Assembly: GCA_015680685.1 (NCBI GenBank)
Contig: MNCI01014538.1
Span: 324,784-388,783, forward strand
Direction: 5' to 3'
Length of the DNA stretch: 64,000 bases
Source of the DNA: Gnetum montanum
Lineage: Eukaryota > Streptophyta > Gnetopsida > Gnetales > Gnetaceae
Shown: positions 30,225 through 42,077 of the stretch, piece after piece
Position numbering within the stretch: the stretch's first letter is position 1
How the letters are laid out: each line of letters starts with the position of its first letter
The notes under the pieces: model-generated
What the model saw: only the letters and a program-made list of their open reading frames with translations
Told to the model about the DNA's origin: nothing
The model's database searches: none
Made by a program: the position numbers and the translations under genes

Positions 30225-33077
30225 TCATACAATCCCAGGAGATGAAGGTTCTTGAGGTTCTGAAGGACCTTCATTAGCTTTGGGCATGTGGGGTGATTGA
30301 GGCATCTGTGGGTATTCTGTTGTGGTTGCAACCTCTAGTGGAAGGTAAAAGGCACCTATTAATGCCTTCATCTTCTCCTCCTTGCTCTAGGGATCTTTCA
30401 TAGTCTATGCAACATCACCAATATGGGCTAGAATGAGGATATCCCATGGATAAGACATTACTAGAAATAACTTCTTAACGTTGACAAACCAAGTAGTGAA
30501 TTATTTACATTCGACATCAAATGCCCTGACTATGTTTTACAACTCTTGGTAATCATTCATCCTTTTGGCCAGGTTCTTGGTAGCAGATCTCTAATCATTG
30601 TATTTGCCTTTGAGAACCTCAAGTTCCATGTTTTCCACCATAAGCTTTTGCTTGGTGTCCTTGTGGTGCTTGAACTTAGCCTCGTACAATAAGTACAAGC
30701 TAGCCACTTGCTTCTCTAATTCTGACCATGGTTGTTCAGTAGTCAACATAACCAGATTTGCATATCAAAGATTAGCCAGCTCCAGTATTGTATCATCTCC
30801 TCAATCTGCAACTCCTTCATGTAGATTTTCACCTTATTGTAGGCATCTATCCCATCAATAATAGGTTGCCAAACTTCTTTTCCTTACTAGAGTTATTGGA
30901 GGATTTTACTTACTTTTACCTTTGCAATTGGATGTGCTTTTCATTACTTCTTTTAATAGATCCACCTGATCTCTATAATGATCCTTGACTCTCTCAAATT
31001 TGAGAGCCTCTAATTTCCAGGAGGCTACCTCTATTGTGGTCTTTTGGCAAAGGGCACAGACCTCCTCCATGGAGAGGTTTCTATTTTTAGCTACCAATTT
31101 TCTTAGCTCTATGTTCACTCTAGCTAGTTGCTCCTGTTGTTGATGGATAAACTCAATCAACTATTGTTTATGCTCATCAACATTTCACAAGTGATGGTTT
31201 TTTGTGGTCAGTTGTACATTCTCCTAGTAGGTTAGATCCAAGGCCTTTTGAATTTTGTGCTATGTAGCCTCTACTAAGGATTGGTAGAACATCATTGTCT
31301 CCATTGCCATCTCAACCCCTTTCAATCTGGTGTGAAGTTATTCAAGAGCTTCATCTCTTATTAATGCTGAGCTGAGAAATGAAGGGTTGACAATTTGGGC
31401 TCTTAATTCAGTAACTTAGGTAGCTAAGTGTTCATTTAGCTCCTTGGTTATTTTGAGTTACCCTTCTAAGATGATGTTTTTACCCCATGCCTCCAGCAAC
31501 TCTAACTGGATTGTAGTAATAGTATCTGAAAGATTTAAGACATCCAGAAGTAGTCACCCAGTTCCCACTAGTCAATCTAGCAATTCTTCATGTTGTGTTG
31601 TGCTTAATCTACCACTTATGATCCTTGCGAATGTCTACACATCTTTGAGTGTAGTGACATTTGGTACAGATGCCATAGGTGCATTAAGTGTTTCAACAAT
31701 TCTATCAATAACCACCTATACTACTATCTTCTAGCCTTGGTGCTACATCACTATCAATGTTGCCCCCTTTCCTTCCTCTAAGTGCATAAAAAAGGTTGTG
31801 GTGTTTCTAGAAAATTTTGGAAGTGGCTATTGTTCTGTCAAAGATACTATGACCTCTCTAATACTAGGATTGGACCTCATGGACAAATACATTCGTTGGG
31901 CTAAGAAAATGGATCCACCACCCTCCATCAGGCTAACTATTCAGGATACCTTATTTAGGTGACTCATCATTGGCTAATACATATATGGGTCCCCACCACT
32001 CATGCCTGCTCATTGCTCTTATTCACTTAAGAGCCATTCTCGATATTCATGCAACCATTGGGTTGTTGCAGCAATGTTCAACATAGTTGTTTGAGTGGTA
32101 GGTGGAGGTGGTGGTTGTTGCTTCTCTTCTTGAATAGTCATTGTAGATATTTTGTCTTTCATTATCTTTGTCCAATTAGTGGTCAGAGCATGCCTAACAA
32201 CTTCATTTGTATAACAGACTATCCCTCCCCTCCAATAGAGTATTCTGATGAGGCATGGGAAGGGGAGTCCCTTCCTTCCACATTCATTTTCTTTAAATTG
32301 CTTCTCCATCTCCAGATAAATCAACTATGGAAGGTTAACAAGGAATCTCCCACTTAAAGCAGCACATGCACAAGCAAAAAGGACGATGATCCTCACAATG
32401 GGATTTATGTTGAAGGGCACAATCTTGTAGTGGATCATTTTTGTCAGTGTGAGCATGCTAAACTTCCTGCGGTTAACACCATAGCACTATCGCATCTATT
32501 ATTTTTTTATGTTGGGGTCTACCTACATTGGAATCTCAATGAGATTCATCCTAGTTTCTAGCAACCTAAGCACTTTAGCAATGGCCTACACTGAATAGGA
32601 CACTAAGATGTCTTTGATTTTGACCATTGAACCAACCTACCTATTGTTTCAAAATAAGAATTTCTTTCCCAGGTACCACTCCCCAGTGGAAGTGATAATT
32701 GGCCACATGGGAGAGGTCTTCAATTGGCCCTATACTTCTTTAGGTGCTTACTCTAGGAAAGGGCCAAAGTTTAACTCTTAGAGCACTATTTTTTGGACCT
32801 TCCTTGATCTGATTTGATTTAGGTAGGCTTCTTTGAAGGTCACCTCAAGGTTTGCTTGCTAAGCTAGTACCTCCTCTTAATAGGAATGTTCTGTTGTTGG
32901 TGCTAGTTTTGGAATCTGACAAATAGATTCCACCTCAGCCTCTTTCCTAAGAGAACCTATGGTATGGGTTGTAAATGGTTCTTCCTAGGCTTGTTCTTAG
33001 CCCTTTTCCATTCTTGGTCATTTCTCTTTTGGTTGAGACTATCCTCCTTCTTGCATGTGTTTGCCTTTCGATGCCAT
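30225..33077 (-). pseudogene. Element F extra ORF (aORF)
   Basis: From ATG 33077 to TGA 30225 is exactly 951 codons with no net frameshift, although many stops (mostly TAG) interrupt it. It starts MASKGKHMQEGG. The domain has MWPIITSTGEWYLGK, VKIKDI, then KGLPFPCLIRILYWRGGI-CYTNEV, aligned with A's aORF. A Pro/Thr/Gln-rich stretch (QPPPPPTTQTT) follows, and then a long coiled coil that includes the open stretch 30906-31160 (QQQEQLARVNIELRKLVAKN). The C-terminus is Pro-rich (PQMPQSPHMP, SSPGIV). Function unknown; homologous to the ORFs in A and I. Confidence 0.75.
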
Positions 33078-33366
33078 CTACAGTCACAACACATCCATGG
33101 ATTAGTAGATATAATGTAACTTGAATATTTTGAGTACATTATCTCATTAGTTAGTTACACTTTGGCTAAGGTTAGACATTAGAAGATTGATTATTTTATT
33201 AATTATTTATTATAAATGTCACCGAAGCTTATTGTAAAGGTTTAACTCTTATAATTTGGTGTTTAAATGTTGATTTCTTAGTTAAACCTTTGTGGGAGTT
33301 AGAAAAATGGCAAAAACTTTTTTGTCAAAAATGAAACATTTGTGGCTCCCATGACTAAGAGCTTAC
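33078..33366 (-). other. Element F probable intron (289 nt)
   Basis: The donor is strong: CCAAAG|GTAAGC with GT at 33366-33365. The branch site CTACTAAT (A at 33102) lies 24 nt upstream of GACTGTAG ending at 33078, directly before the aORF ATG. CTTAGTCATGGGAGCC follows the donor. This is the best-preserved donor and acceptor pair of the set. Confidence 0.6.
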
Positions 33367-33511
33367 CTTTGGTAGCTACAAGGTTGAAGAATGGATTGAT
33401 TTGAATAAATGGTTAGAAAGTTATGGGCTCTAGAAGGTTTTAAGCTTTGAAATTTTGAAAAACTTCCTTGGCATTTGTGAGCAAATGTGAAAATTTCTAA
33501 GGGGGGTCACA

Positions 33512-33563
33512 CATATTTATACTATTTTTCTACTATGTTGATAGGGCCACATATATGGGGCCT
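33512..33563 (-). promoter_or_regulatory. Element F internal promoter-like site
   Basis: On the minus strand GGCCCCATATATGTGGCCC and CAACATAG precede the TATA-like GTATAAATATG (33522-33512). F's own LTR has GGGGCCCC-TTGATGTAG before CTATAAATA (41853-41845). The site therefore resembles F's own U3, not the GATATC type of A. Confidence 0.5.
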
Positions 33564-35100
33564 CATATACGCATTTTTTCCATCAACATGGCTCTGTATA
33601 TGGGGTCTGTAGATGAAATTTTCAAATGTGAATATCATGAAAAATACGAGTTTTTAAATGAAGTTGAAGTCCATGGAGTCCTAGAAAAGCCAAGAATATG
33701 ATGAAATCATTGAAGAGGGTCTTTGAAAGCTAAAAAAAATGAAATTTTGATTGAGAATGTGTGTATATAATAAAATATGTAAAGGAGCACATGGGTGTAT
33801 GAAAGATTCTAGTTGCAAGAATTCCTAAGGATAAGGTGCTTAACGAACCCAACCAAGAGATATGCAAGTGGGTCCTTCCCATAGCAGCCACATGCATTAT
33901 TTGCTCTTGCATAACCTCAACCTAAGGAGTCCATGGGCCCCATAGGTGATTAATGGTTGATGGAAGTTAAGAACTAAAAGCTGAAAGGTTCTACCAAAGA
34001 ATTCAAGTACATCAAACAAAGACACTAAATCAAGAACATGGACACTAGCAGTGAGGTGAGTTACAGGTAGGATAGATGGATGATGGAGAAGGTGAAATGG
34101 AATTTCGAATTGAGGTCATAAGAAGTCTCTTGTGGATTTTATGTTTAAATGACCTGAGAAGACCCATCCTTAGTCCAGACCAAAACCAACTGCTTTCAAT
34201 GACTTTGCATCACCACTCCAAGACCGATCCACCTCCTCAAGATACAAGAGTGCTCCCACAAAACAACCATCATTCCATAAAGAGAAGAAAAGAGAAGCAG
34301 GAAGTGAGAAAGGACCTTAGTTAGAGGGGAAATTTAGGCATGGGTAACATGTCTTTCTAGTCCCATAATCAGTGCTTGTAGCTCGTTTGTTTGTCTAAGA
34401 TGTGTGCGTTGAATTCCCATAATGTTTTTCTTTTTTCCTTTTTGCTTTTTTTCTTTTTTTTCTTTTTGGATGGGAACCACACCATGCAAAGACTTTATTT
34501 AACTTCTTGATATTGGTCGATACAAAATGATAGAAAGTTTATGAAAAAACTCATGCACCTAAGCAAGTAGAAGAGTACAAAGAGTATTGAATCTCCTTGA
34601 ATTCACACCCTATGCAAACCTTTGAATCCTTCCCAATTCTAGAAACTACCAAGATCACAAATTTATTAAAAGTTTATTTAATGAAAAAGGACCTTAAACT
34701 TTCAAAACAAGGAAAACCATAGAGTTTGTGGATGGATGGATGTCATGGACTCACTACATGTTCCATGAAAAAGGAACCATGTCTTAGCCATCGGTACAAA
34801 AATTTAAAAATAGAAACAAGACATTAGAAAACAAAACATTAAGAACAAACCATCATTAGTAACAACTATAGCACCACTATGTCCTATTGGCACAAAGCAA
34901 GTTTATTAACAAAAATTAAAAAATCACACTAAAAATAAAGTAAAAGGAAATATATGAGAAAATGTAAAATACTCAAGAAAGATTTAAATGTACTAAGGAT
35001 GGTATACAAAAAAATGATGTAAAATAGAAAGAATTTTAAAAAATCAAAAAGGTGTAAAATAAATAATTTTTGAAAACAAAAATGTGTAAAAGAAAAAATA
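33564..35100 (-). other. Element F non-coding block between integrase and promoter
   Basis: AT-rich. It holds one copy of the CATGTTACCCATGCC motif (minus strand, near 34334-34352), a GTGTGAATTCAAGGAGATTC island (near 34590) and an A/T homopolymer-rich stretch at 34430-34470. No credible ORF. Confidence 0.55.
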
Positions 35101-36310
35101 AAAAAGTGGAGGAGCCATGTATATGATTAGCATGGATGGCCATCTCTTCCATGACTGAGTTGGAAGGAGGAGATCCAAAAAATTGAGCATGGTTGCCCAT
35201 ATGTTGAGGTATTTGTTGCACTGGCTTGCTTAGGCTCATGGAAAGGCTTTATCTATTAGATGTTGACCAACTACTTTTTGTTTGGGCTTTTAGGCTTTTA
35301 TATGATCATGGCCCTAGAAGGAAAGGTTTCATGAATTATATAAGGCCCTTTCCACAATGTTTGAAATTTTCTTTTTTGTGGTATGTGTGTGGGATTCCAA
35401 TAGAGAACCTTATCTCTTTGTTGAAATTTTACTTTTTGTATTCTAAGATTATGACATTGCTTGTTGAATGCCTTGTGCACTTCATTCAAAGACAAGGCTA
35501 CCAATCAATTTTTGTCTAGAAAATTGAGGTTGATCAACATTTCTTTTTGTGCTAGACTTAAGTCAAGATCCAAGTCACAGACTATTGAGAGTGTATGAAG
35601 CTTGGATTGAATTAAGAGCGTTGGAAGTTTTTTGTACACCAGCTCATAAGGAGAGTAGCCAATAGGGAGTTTCCATGTTAAGCGGTAGGCCCAAAGGGCA
35701 TCATTGAGTTTTGTACTTCTGTCTCTCCTATATTTGCTAATAGTTCTTATTAGAATCTTTGTGATCTCCTTGTTATTCACCTCTACTTGACCATTGGCTT
35801 GGAGGTGATAGGGTGTTGTTAATTTATGTTCAACCCCCAAGTGTTGCAAGAGTTTTTGAAAAGTGACACCTGTAAAATGGGTTTCATTGTCAGAAATCAA
35901 TGCATGTGGCACCCCAAACCTATTCAAAACATTTTGTTAGACAAATAAAGTAGTAGTGAATGATGTACAGTCAATGACGGTTGTTGCTTCTGCTCATTTG
36001 GTATAGTAGTCAACCGTAATGATTATGTATGCCTTCTCATTGGACATGGATGTGATGGGATCCATAAAATCTATGCCCCGTATATCAAGGGGTTCCAATG
36101 GCTGAATCCACTATTGAGGATCCTCCATTCATGTGGTCATCCCATCATCTTGTTGACAACGTTCATAGGATCAAACAAATTGGTGGGCATCCCTAAAGCT
36201 TGTGGGATAGTAGTATCTTGCCATCAAGGTTTTTATGGCTATGTGTCTCCCAGCATAGTGGCCCACATAAGAACCTTCATGAGCATCCTAGAGAATGCAC
36301 AATTGATCTA
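35101..36310 (-). pseudogene. Element F integrase and C-terminal tail
   Basis: The zinc-binding part reads DAHEGSYVGHYAGRHIAIK (about 36290-36230). The core has GIDFMDP, LISDNETHF and NGQVEVNNKEI, retaining D, D and E. The stretch 35505-35927 is open for 140 codons. The tail has KFQTLWKGPYIIHETFPSRA and ends at ACTCAGTCATGGAAGAGATGG (35160-35140). Stops separate the pieces. Confidence 0.85.
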
Positions 36311-36639
36311 AAGCAGGTACACACCAACAAACTAGGCCATCGGCACATACCTTGTAAAGGTGTCCATTGATTTCCACGAAGTGCCTAGCTTGATGAAGAA
36401 ACTATTATTTCTTCTTGTCATCTAGATGTTGTGGCATCCCCTAAGTGAGAAGATAAGTATGGATGCTATCATACCATTTTGGTTTTATGGGCATTTGTTC
36501 ATTTATTGTAATAGTAAAGAGGAGTTCATCGGGAAATTGGTCAGAGAGTAGAATCTCCTCCTCTTTGTTATCCCATCATAACTGAGACAAGTAATCAATG
36601 ATTACATTCTCAATTCCCTTTCAATCTACCATTATAAGA

Positions 36640-36960
36640 TCAAACTCTTGCAAGATCACTAGCCACCCTATAATGTAGGTGCTTACCATTGGCTCATTCA
36701 TGAGGAAGTGGTGGCATTATGATCAATGTGCACAAACACTTTATATCCAAGCACATAGTGCCTAAATGTTTCTAGAGCATACACCACTACTATCAGTTCT
36801 TTCTTCGTGATGTTGTAATTTAGTTGTGCACCCACAATGCTTTGACTTGTGTAATGGATGTAATATGGACATTTTTTATCATCCAACTATGTAGGCACAA
36901 CTCCCATGGTGTAGTTAGATGTATCTGTCATGATATCAAATGGTTTGGATTAGTCAGGTG
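36640..36960 (-). pseudogene. Element F RNase H
   Basis: DDKKCPYYIHYTSQSIVGAQ, KELIVVVYALETFRHYVLG and VFVHIDHNA match the RNase H of G. The frame breaks at 36698 in the DH(N)A region through loss of sequence. Confidence 0.8.
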
Positions 36961-37960
36961 CTCATAGAATTGGAGTCTCTATGAGCTTCTGTTTGATGCT
37001 TTGGAATGCACTTTCACATTCCTTGGTCCAAATGAAGGAAGCATCATTTTTTTCAGCTCAACCAATGGTTTCATGATCTTAGAAAAATTCTCTATGAATC
37101 ACCGGCAGTAACCATTATGTCCAAGGAATGATTAAACATCTTTGATAGTTTCTAGTTAACAAGTGATTTTTTGGATGACCCTTATCTTTTCTAGATCTAC
37201 ATTAATCCCTTTCTATGAAATTTGGTGCTCCAATACAATGCCTTCTTGGAACATGATATGAACTTTTTTGCTAATTAAGATGCAGATTTGTTTCCATACA
37301 TCTTTTTAGTACTTGCTCTAAGCAGTTCAAGGCTTGCATGAATGTAGCACCATAAGTGGAGAATTCATCCATGAAGACTTCCACTCCGCTACCTATTTTT
37401 TACTGAAAGATACTCAAGACCAAGCGTTGAAAAGTGATAGGGGCATTACATAGACCAAAAGACATCTTGTGATATGCAAAGGTACCCTAGGGACTTGTGA
37501 ATGTTACTTTGGCCTGATCCTTTAGTGCAATCTAGATTTGGTTATAGCCACTATAACCATCCAGAAAAATATAATAGCAATGCCTAGATATGGTGTCAAA
37601 CACTTAATCAATGAATGGTAACAAAAAATGATCTTTAAATGTTGCCATTTTTAATAGCCTGAATTCAATACAAACTTGCCATTTGCCATCTCTCTTTGGC
37701 ACTATCATGAGCGGGCTAACCCACTTGCTATCTGCAATGTGATAGATGAACCCTACCTTAAGGAGTTTCTCAATCTCTTCTTTGATAATTTACTTCAATT
37801 TTGGGTTCAATTGCTATTATGGTTGCCTCCTTGACTTCATGGACAAATCAGTATAAATGCAATGCTTCCATACCCATGGATCTATTCCAGTGAGTTTAGG
37901 ATATGATCAAGAAAAGGCTATTGGTCATCTGTTGACAACTTTCAATAGTTTTTCTTTATG
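36961..37960 (-). pseudogene. Element F reverse transcriptase (catalytic box altered)
   Basis: Minus-strand pieces follow the order of G's RT, including the region before ADSKWVSPLMIVPKR near 37720-37690. The catalytic box reads VEVFMDEFSTYG at 37380-37345: FMDD has become FMDE, so the enzyme would be inactive. Many stops are present. Confidence 0.78.
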
Positions 37961-38059
37961 CTCAAGAGCAAGTTTTTCATAGAGTATAATCAACTTGCCA
38001 GAATGCATATTCTAGGCTAGTAGGTAGAGTTGAGAACTTGTGTCTTCTCAATCTTTCCA

Positions 38060-38420
38060 AGTGCATTTTCCTTTCATATTTCCAAAGAAAGATCTCTGAT
38101 GTCCATTTGTGCATAAATAGTGCTTAACGATGTCCTTCCCATAATGATTGGAAAATCCCCCTTATATTTTTCAACCTTGATTACTAGGAAATCAGTAGGA
38201 TAAGACCATCTACAAATAGGGGTCATAATGTTTTCAACCAGTCCTAATGGAACAATGATGGACTGATCTATCAATTATAATTTGATATTGCTCTTCTTGA
38301 GAGGAGGTACATTCTAGGAAGTATCCATTTCATGAGAAATAAAGTTCACACCAAAACTTGAATCAAGAAGAGCTTTACATTATTCATTCCCAACAATTTG
38401 TAGATAGATAACAGGACTCC
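38060..38420 (-). pseudogene. Element F protease
   Basis: KALLDSSFGVNFISHEM carries DSS instead of the catalytic DSG. It continues PLGLVENIM, FLVIKVEKYKGDFPIIMGR and LSTIYAQMDIRDLSLEI, parallel to G. Confidence 0.78.
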
Positions 38421-38599
38421 CAGGATTAGCTAGTTTCTAGGTAAGAATAACAGTATAGATTTTGGATGGCATTTGGTTTGAAAGGAACTCAATGGAATAG
38501 CTTATAGAAGATGAAGTAGGAGTAGGATGACTAGCTACCTAAGTCTATGAGGGTTTAGTAGTGTTTTTGGGTCGAAAGAAGGGTATTTTACAAGCATGA

Positions 38600-40908
38600 G
38601 GTTCTGAACCCCTCAGTTGATGAACTAGTTGTAGATTGATGACCCTGGTAGCATTTTGTTGCTATGACTAGGCTGGAAGTTCACCTTGCATGGATGGAGT
38701 AGGCAGTAGCTGTGTTGAGGATGGAGGAATAAGTGTAGAAATAGGAGAAGGATAAGGATAAAATGTGGCATCCCTCCTAGAATGTGGAGAATGAGCTCTG
38801 TAGTATTTGAAAGGGTGGTAGTGATGTTGGAAAGAAGAAACATGACTAGAAGAGTCACATGGAGATAGGGGTTGCTGAACGTAATACCTATATAGATATG
38901 GTTGCATGTAAGGGTATTGCTACCTTAGCAATGGCATCCCCCATGACTATGATTGGTGTCATTGTTGATATTTCTCATATGGTTATAGTAGAGTTCCACT
39001 TGGATAATATTGTTGTTGCTAATGAAACTACCTGGGATTTTCTTAAGGATAAGGTAATCTTTTGGGTGTTTGCCTTTTTGCTAATCGTGGATTTAGAGCA
39101 TACACCCCAGATTCCTATAAGTGTGACACAATGGGGCAACATCCCTTAGGATATTCATATTGGCAAATGTCACACCCACTATCATCATCTGATTTAGTTT
39201 TTGCAACTTCATCTATTGTAGCAATCATGCCCTTACCCCTTTGGTGGGCACGTTCAACTTCTTTTCTTCTCTTGCAATTACAATCACTACTCTGCTCTCT
39301 TGATTCTTCGATGATTTTTAAAGCAATTTGGAATTTTTCATCTAATTAATTCCACATTTTATCTACCTTATCTAAAATTTTGAACATAGACTTTTGGATT
39401 AGTAAGGTCTTTTTATTTACCACCTCATCAAGAGGTGATTCCTCCTTGCTGTTGTGAAATCAAACTTCACTTTTTTTGATGGAAGGATCCCTGTTGTATT
39501 CCTCTACACTTTCACATTTTCTCAATTCTCCTTCTTCTTTTACTACTTGCTCAATTAGCCTTTGAATCTAATGGGCTTTGAGTTCAGATAGTCTCCCTTG
39601 GGCATAGACCCCAAGAGTTCTCCTCGTTTTTTATCTGAGCCCATCTATGATAAGGTGAAGTTGTTCCCACTGAGAATAACCATGGCCAGGGCATTAGTGT
39701 ATGAGGGAATAATAATTATCCATAGCTACATCCAAGGGTTCATGATTTCCTTACTTCCATCCTTGGATCTTCCTTCTCAGATTAGATACTCTAGAGTACA
39801 TCTAATACTTATTGTTAAATAGCTCAAGCATTGTACTCTGCCGATAGAAGGATTCTAACTTCAAGGACCAGTACTAGCTTTTTTCTTCCTTTATGAGTGT
39901 CCTAGGAAATGGCTTTAGTTTCTACCAATCTTTTTGGATATTTTTTAAGGCATAGGCATCGTAAAAGGCTTGAATATGTATTTGTGGATCAGAGTTATAT
40001 CCCCTCTCAAATCTGGGAATATTGTTCATATCAAGTCTTTTGATCTAACTGTATTTCACATGCCTAATTGGAATTTTTACAACCTCTACAATATTTTACA
40101 TGCTTTGAGTTGCTAGAAAAGGCTCATCATTATCATTATTTCATTGTCACCAATGATGTTCTTTGTTACCCCTTTGATCATTGTGAACTCGACGATCATC
40201 ATTATTATCCCACTATTCACCTCCATCACAATTCTTCCTTCTGCGGCATTTGTTAGAACCAAAAGAGGAAGAAAAATATGCAAATGAAGAGGATAAAAAG
40301 GGAGGATGGCTACCACCACCATGGTATCTACCAACTCCCCTTCATTTGTCACAGTCATGTTCTTTAGTTTTCTTATCAGCTTGACGCTTATCCAAGCCCC
40401 TACCTTAACTACCATCTTTACGTGAACCTAGATTGTTGATAGTGGACCATAGATTTAGGGCCACACCCTCATCACTAATAACAAGGGGTGGAGAATTTTC
40501 ATGTTGAGAGCCCTTAAAGGAAGGATCCTCATTGTCATCTTGGTTAAGCAGGAGCAAGGGATTGGTGAACCATTTCCCCTTCAAAAACTCATGGTGCTTC
40601 TCCTGGTGTCAATCTCTCTTGCACTGTGTTTTAGTGGGATGGTAGTCTTTATAGTCATAATCATGCACACCATAATCCTCTTAAAGATCTTGGATTCCAA
40701 AATTCTTAAGATTTTGAAGTAGCATCATGGGCATAGATTGATTATGAGGCATTACAATGTTGCCTTCCATATCATGCCACCACAGTTGTTCATCCTGATG
40801 TAGGATGAAGGTGAAGTCAGGCACATACTCATCTAGATGAGTATATACCACCTTGCATTCTTGATGGATAGGTGTTTTACTATCATCATGCCTATGAGAA
40901 GAAGACAT
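38600..40908 (-). pseudogene. Element F gag
   Basis: Starts MSSSHRHDDSK (ATG 40908). DFTFILHQDEQLWW is near 40800, and the capsid-like core lies between about 40100 and 39600 with stops. The knuckle near 39170-39120 reads CDICQYEYPKGCC, where the histidine has become tyrosine. The tail (YLYRYYVQQPLSPCDSSSH) is open at 38668-38907. No single frame covers it. Confidence 0.78.
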
Positions 40909-41043
40909 TTTGCAACACAAATCAAATATTATTGTGTTTATGTGATTATATTTATTATGAGAATGATTTTAACCTTAAGGTTCATTCAATGATGTTAATG
41001 ATGTTCACTAAACCTAGATAGAGCATGTTTCAAACAAAAAGAG

Positions 41044-41061
41044 TCCTCGACAATGATTCCA
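41044..41061 (-). promoter_or_regulatory. Element F primer-binding site (tRNA-Asp, decayed)
   Basis: Minus strand TGGAATCATTGTCGAGGA, one base after the LTR. It has six differences from the tRNA-Asp complement, nearly all transitions. Confidence 0.65.
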
Positions 41062-41062
41062 A

Positions 41063-42007
41063 TGATGAACGATCAAGGTACCCCTATGCCTAACCATACG
41101 AATAACAAAGCATTCATGTGTAATCTGGTTGAATTTCGCAAACTCTATGTCTTCTAACACACTAGTCTTCTGGGAAGTGAACTTTGTCCTAATAGTCATT
41201 TGTTGACTTCTCAATTACACTTGTGATGCACATGGTATGGTTAAGCATAATTGAGGCATATGATTTTTATTATTCTATGTTTTATTTTACTAGTACTTAA
41301 AATAGAGAATAGAATTATTTTAGTAACTAATTTAATTTAACTAATTAACTACTCTCTAACTAGTCCTAACATAAGCATCCAATCCCATGTTTTGTACATG
41401 TCCTAAACCATGTATCTACTACTAGGGCTACCAAGTGCTATGCTACTAGGCAAATGAAGTAATAACATTGCTAGGATTACCAAGCGAATACATGTTTACA
41501 CTCGAAGCGATCGTACTTATGTGTTTAATCTATTTAGCTTAATTAATCAACTGATCACTTGAAATCTAATTTAGCTTTATTAATTGCATAATTAATGAAA
41601 ACAATAAATGAATAAATAAATCATTAATCTATTCCCAAGTGTTGCAAGGTTTGATCAAAAGGCTTGTCTTTATTATCATTCACACTGATGTGTTTAGGTA
41701 CAATAGTGCTTGAATAAAGATCTGTATACTTTTTGATTTCTACAATGAGCATTTAGAGAAATATTTTAACTCTTAAATGATAAAATTGCAAGAGCTCTAC
41801 TACAACTATTACAAGACATGCCATAAACATGGCTGATGAGCACGTATTTATAGACTTTCTTCAAGAGCTACATCAACGGGGCCCCATAAACATAGCAACA
41901 CTATGTCGATGTGGACCTGTCGATGGGGCAACACCATGTTGACATGGCCTCGTCAACGAGGCCACGTCAATGGGGTTCCATTGACACGACACAATGATGA
42001 TTCATTA
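41063..42007 (-). repeat. Element F 5' LTR (945 bp)
   Basis: On the minus strand it begins TAATGAATCATCATTG (TGATGAA with one G-to-A change) and ends GATCGTTCATCA. U3 is rich in GGCC-flanked CGTTGA/CGACG motifs (about 41866-41985). The TATA box CTATAAATA is at 41853-41845. AATAAAGACAAG near 41679-41668 is the likely polyadenylation signal. Confidence 0.85.
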
Positions 42008-42012
42008 AACAT
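42008..42012. repeat. Right TSD of element F
   Basis: AACAT, identical to 19259-19263. Confidence 0.8.
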
Positions 42013-42077
42013 AATGAATCATCATTAGAAAAATAATAATAATTTATTAAAGGCATACTACAAGAACAAACTAAAAG

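Larger units (their letters stand above)
19264..42007 (-). mobile_element. Element F: Athila-like element with aORF, interrupted by G
   Basis: A minus-strand element with 5' LTR (41063-42007), PBS, gag, protease, RT, RNase H, integrase, non-coding block, internal promoter-like site, intron, aORF, G-rich tract and 3' LTR. The 3' LTR is cut by G. Ends decayed to TAATGA (from TGATGA) and the AACAT repeat on both sides define the boundaries. F lies in the leader of E. Its LTR belongs to the same subfamily as that of K. Confidence 0.85.
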
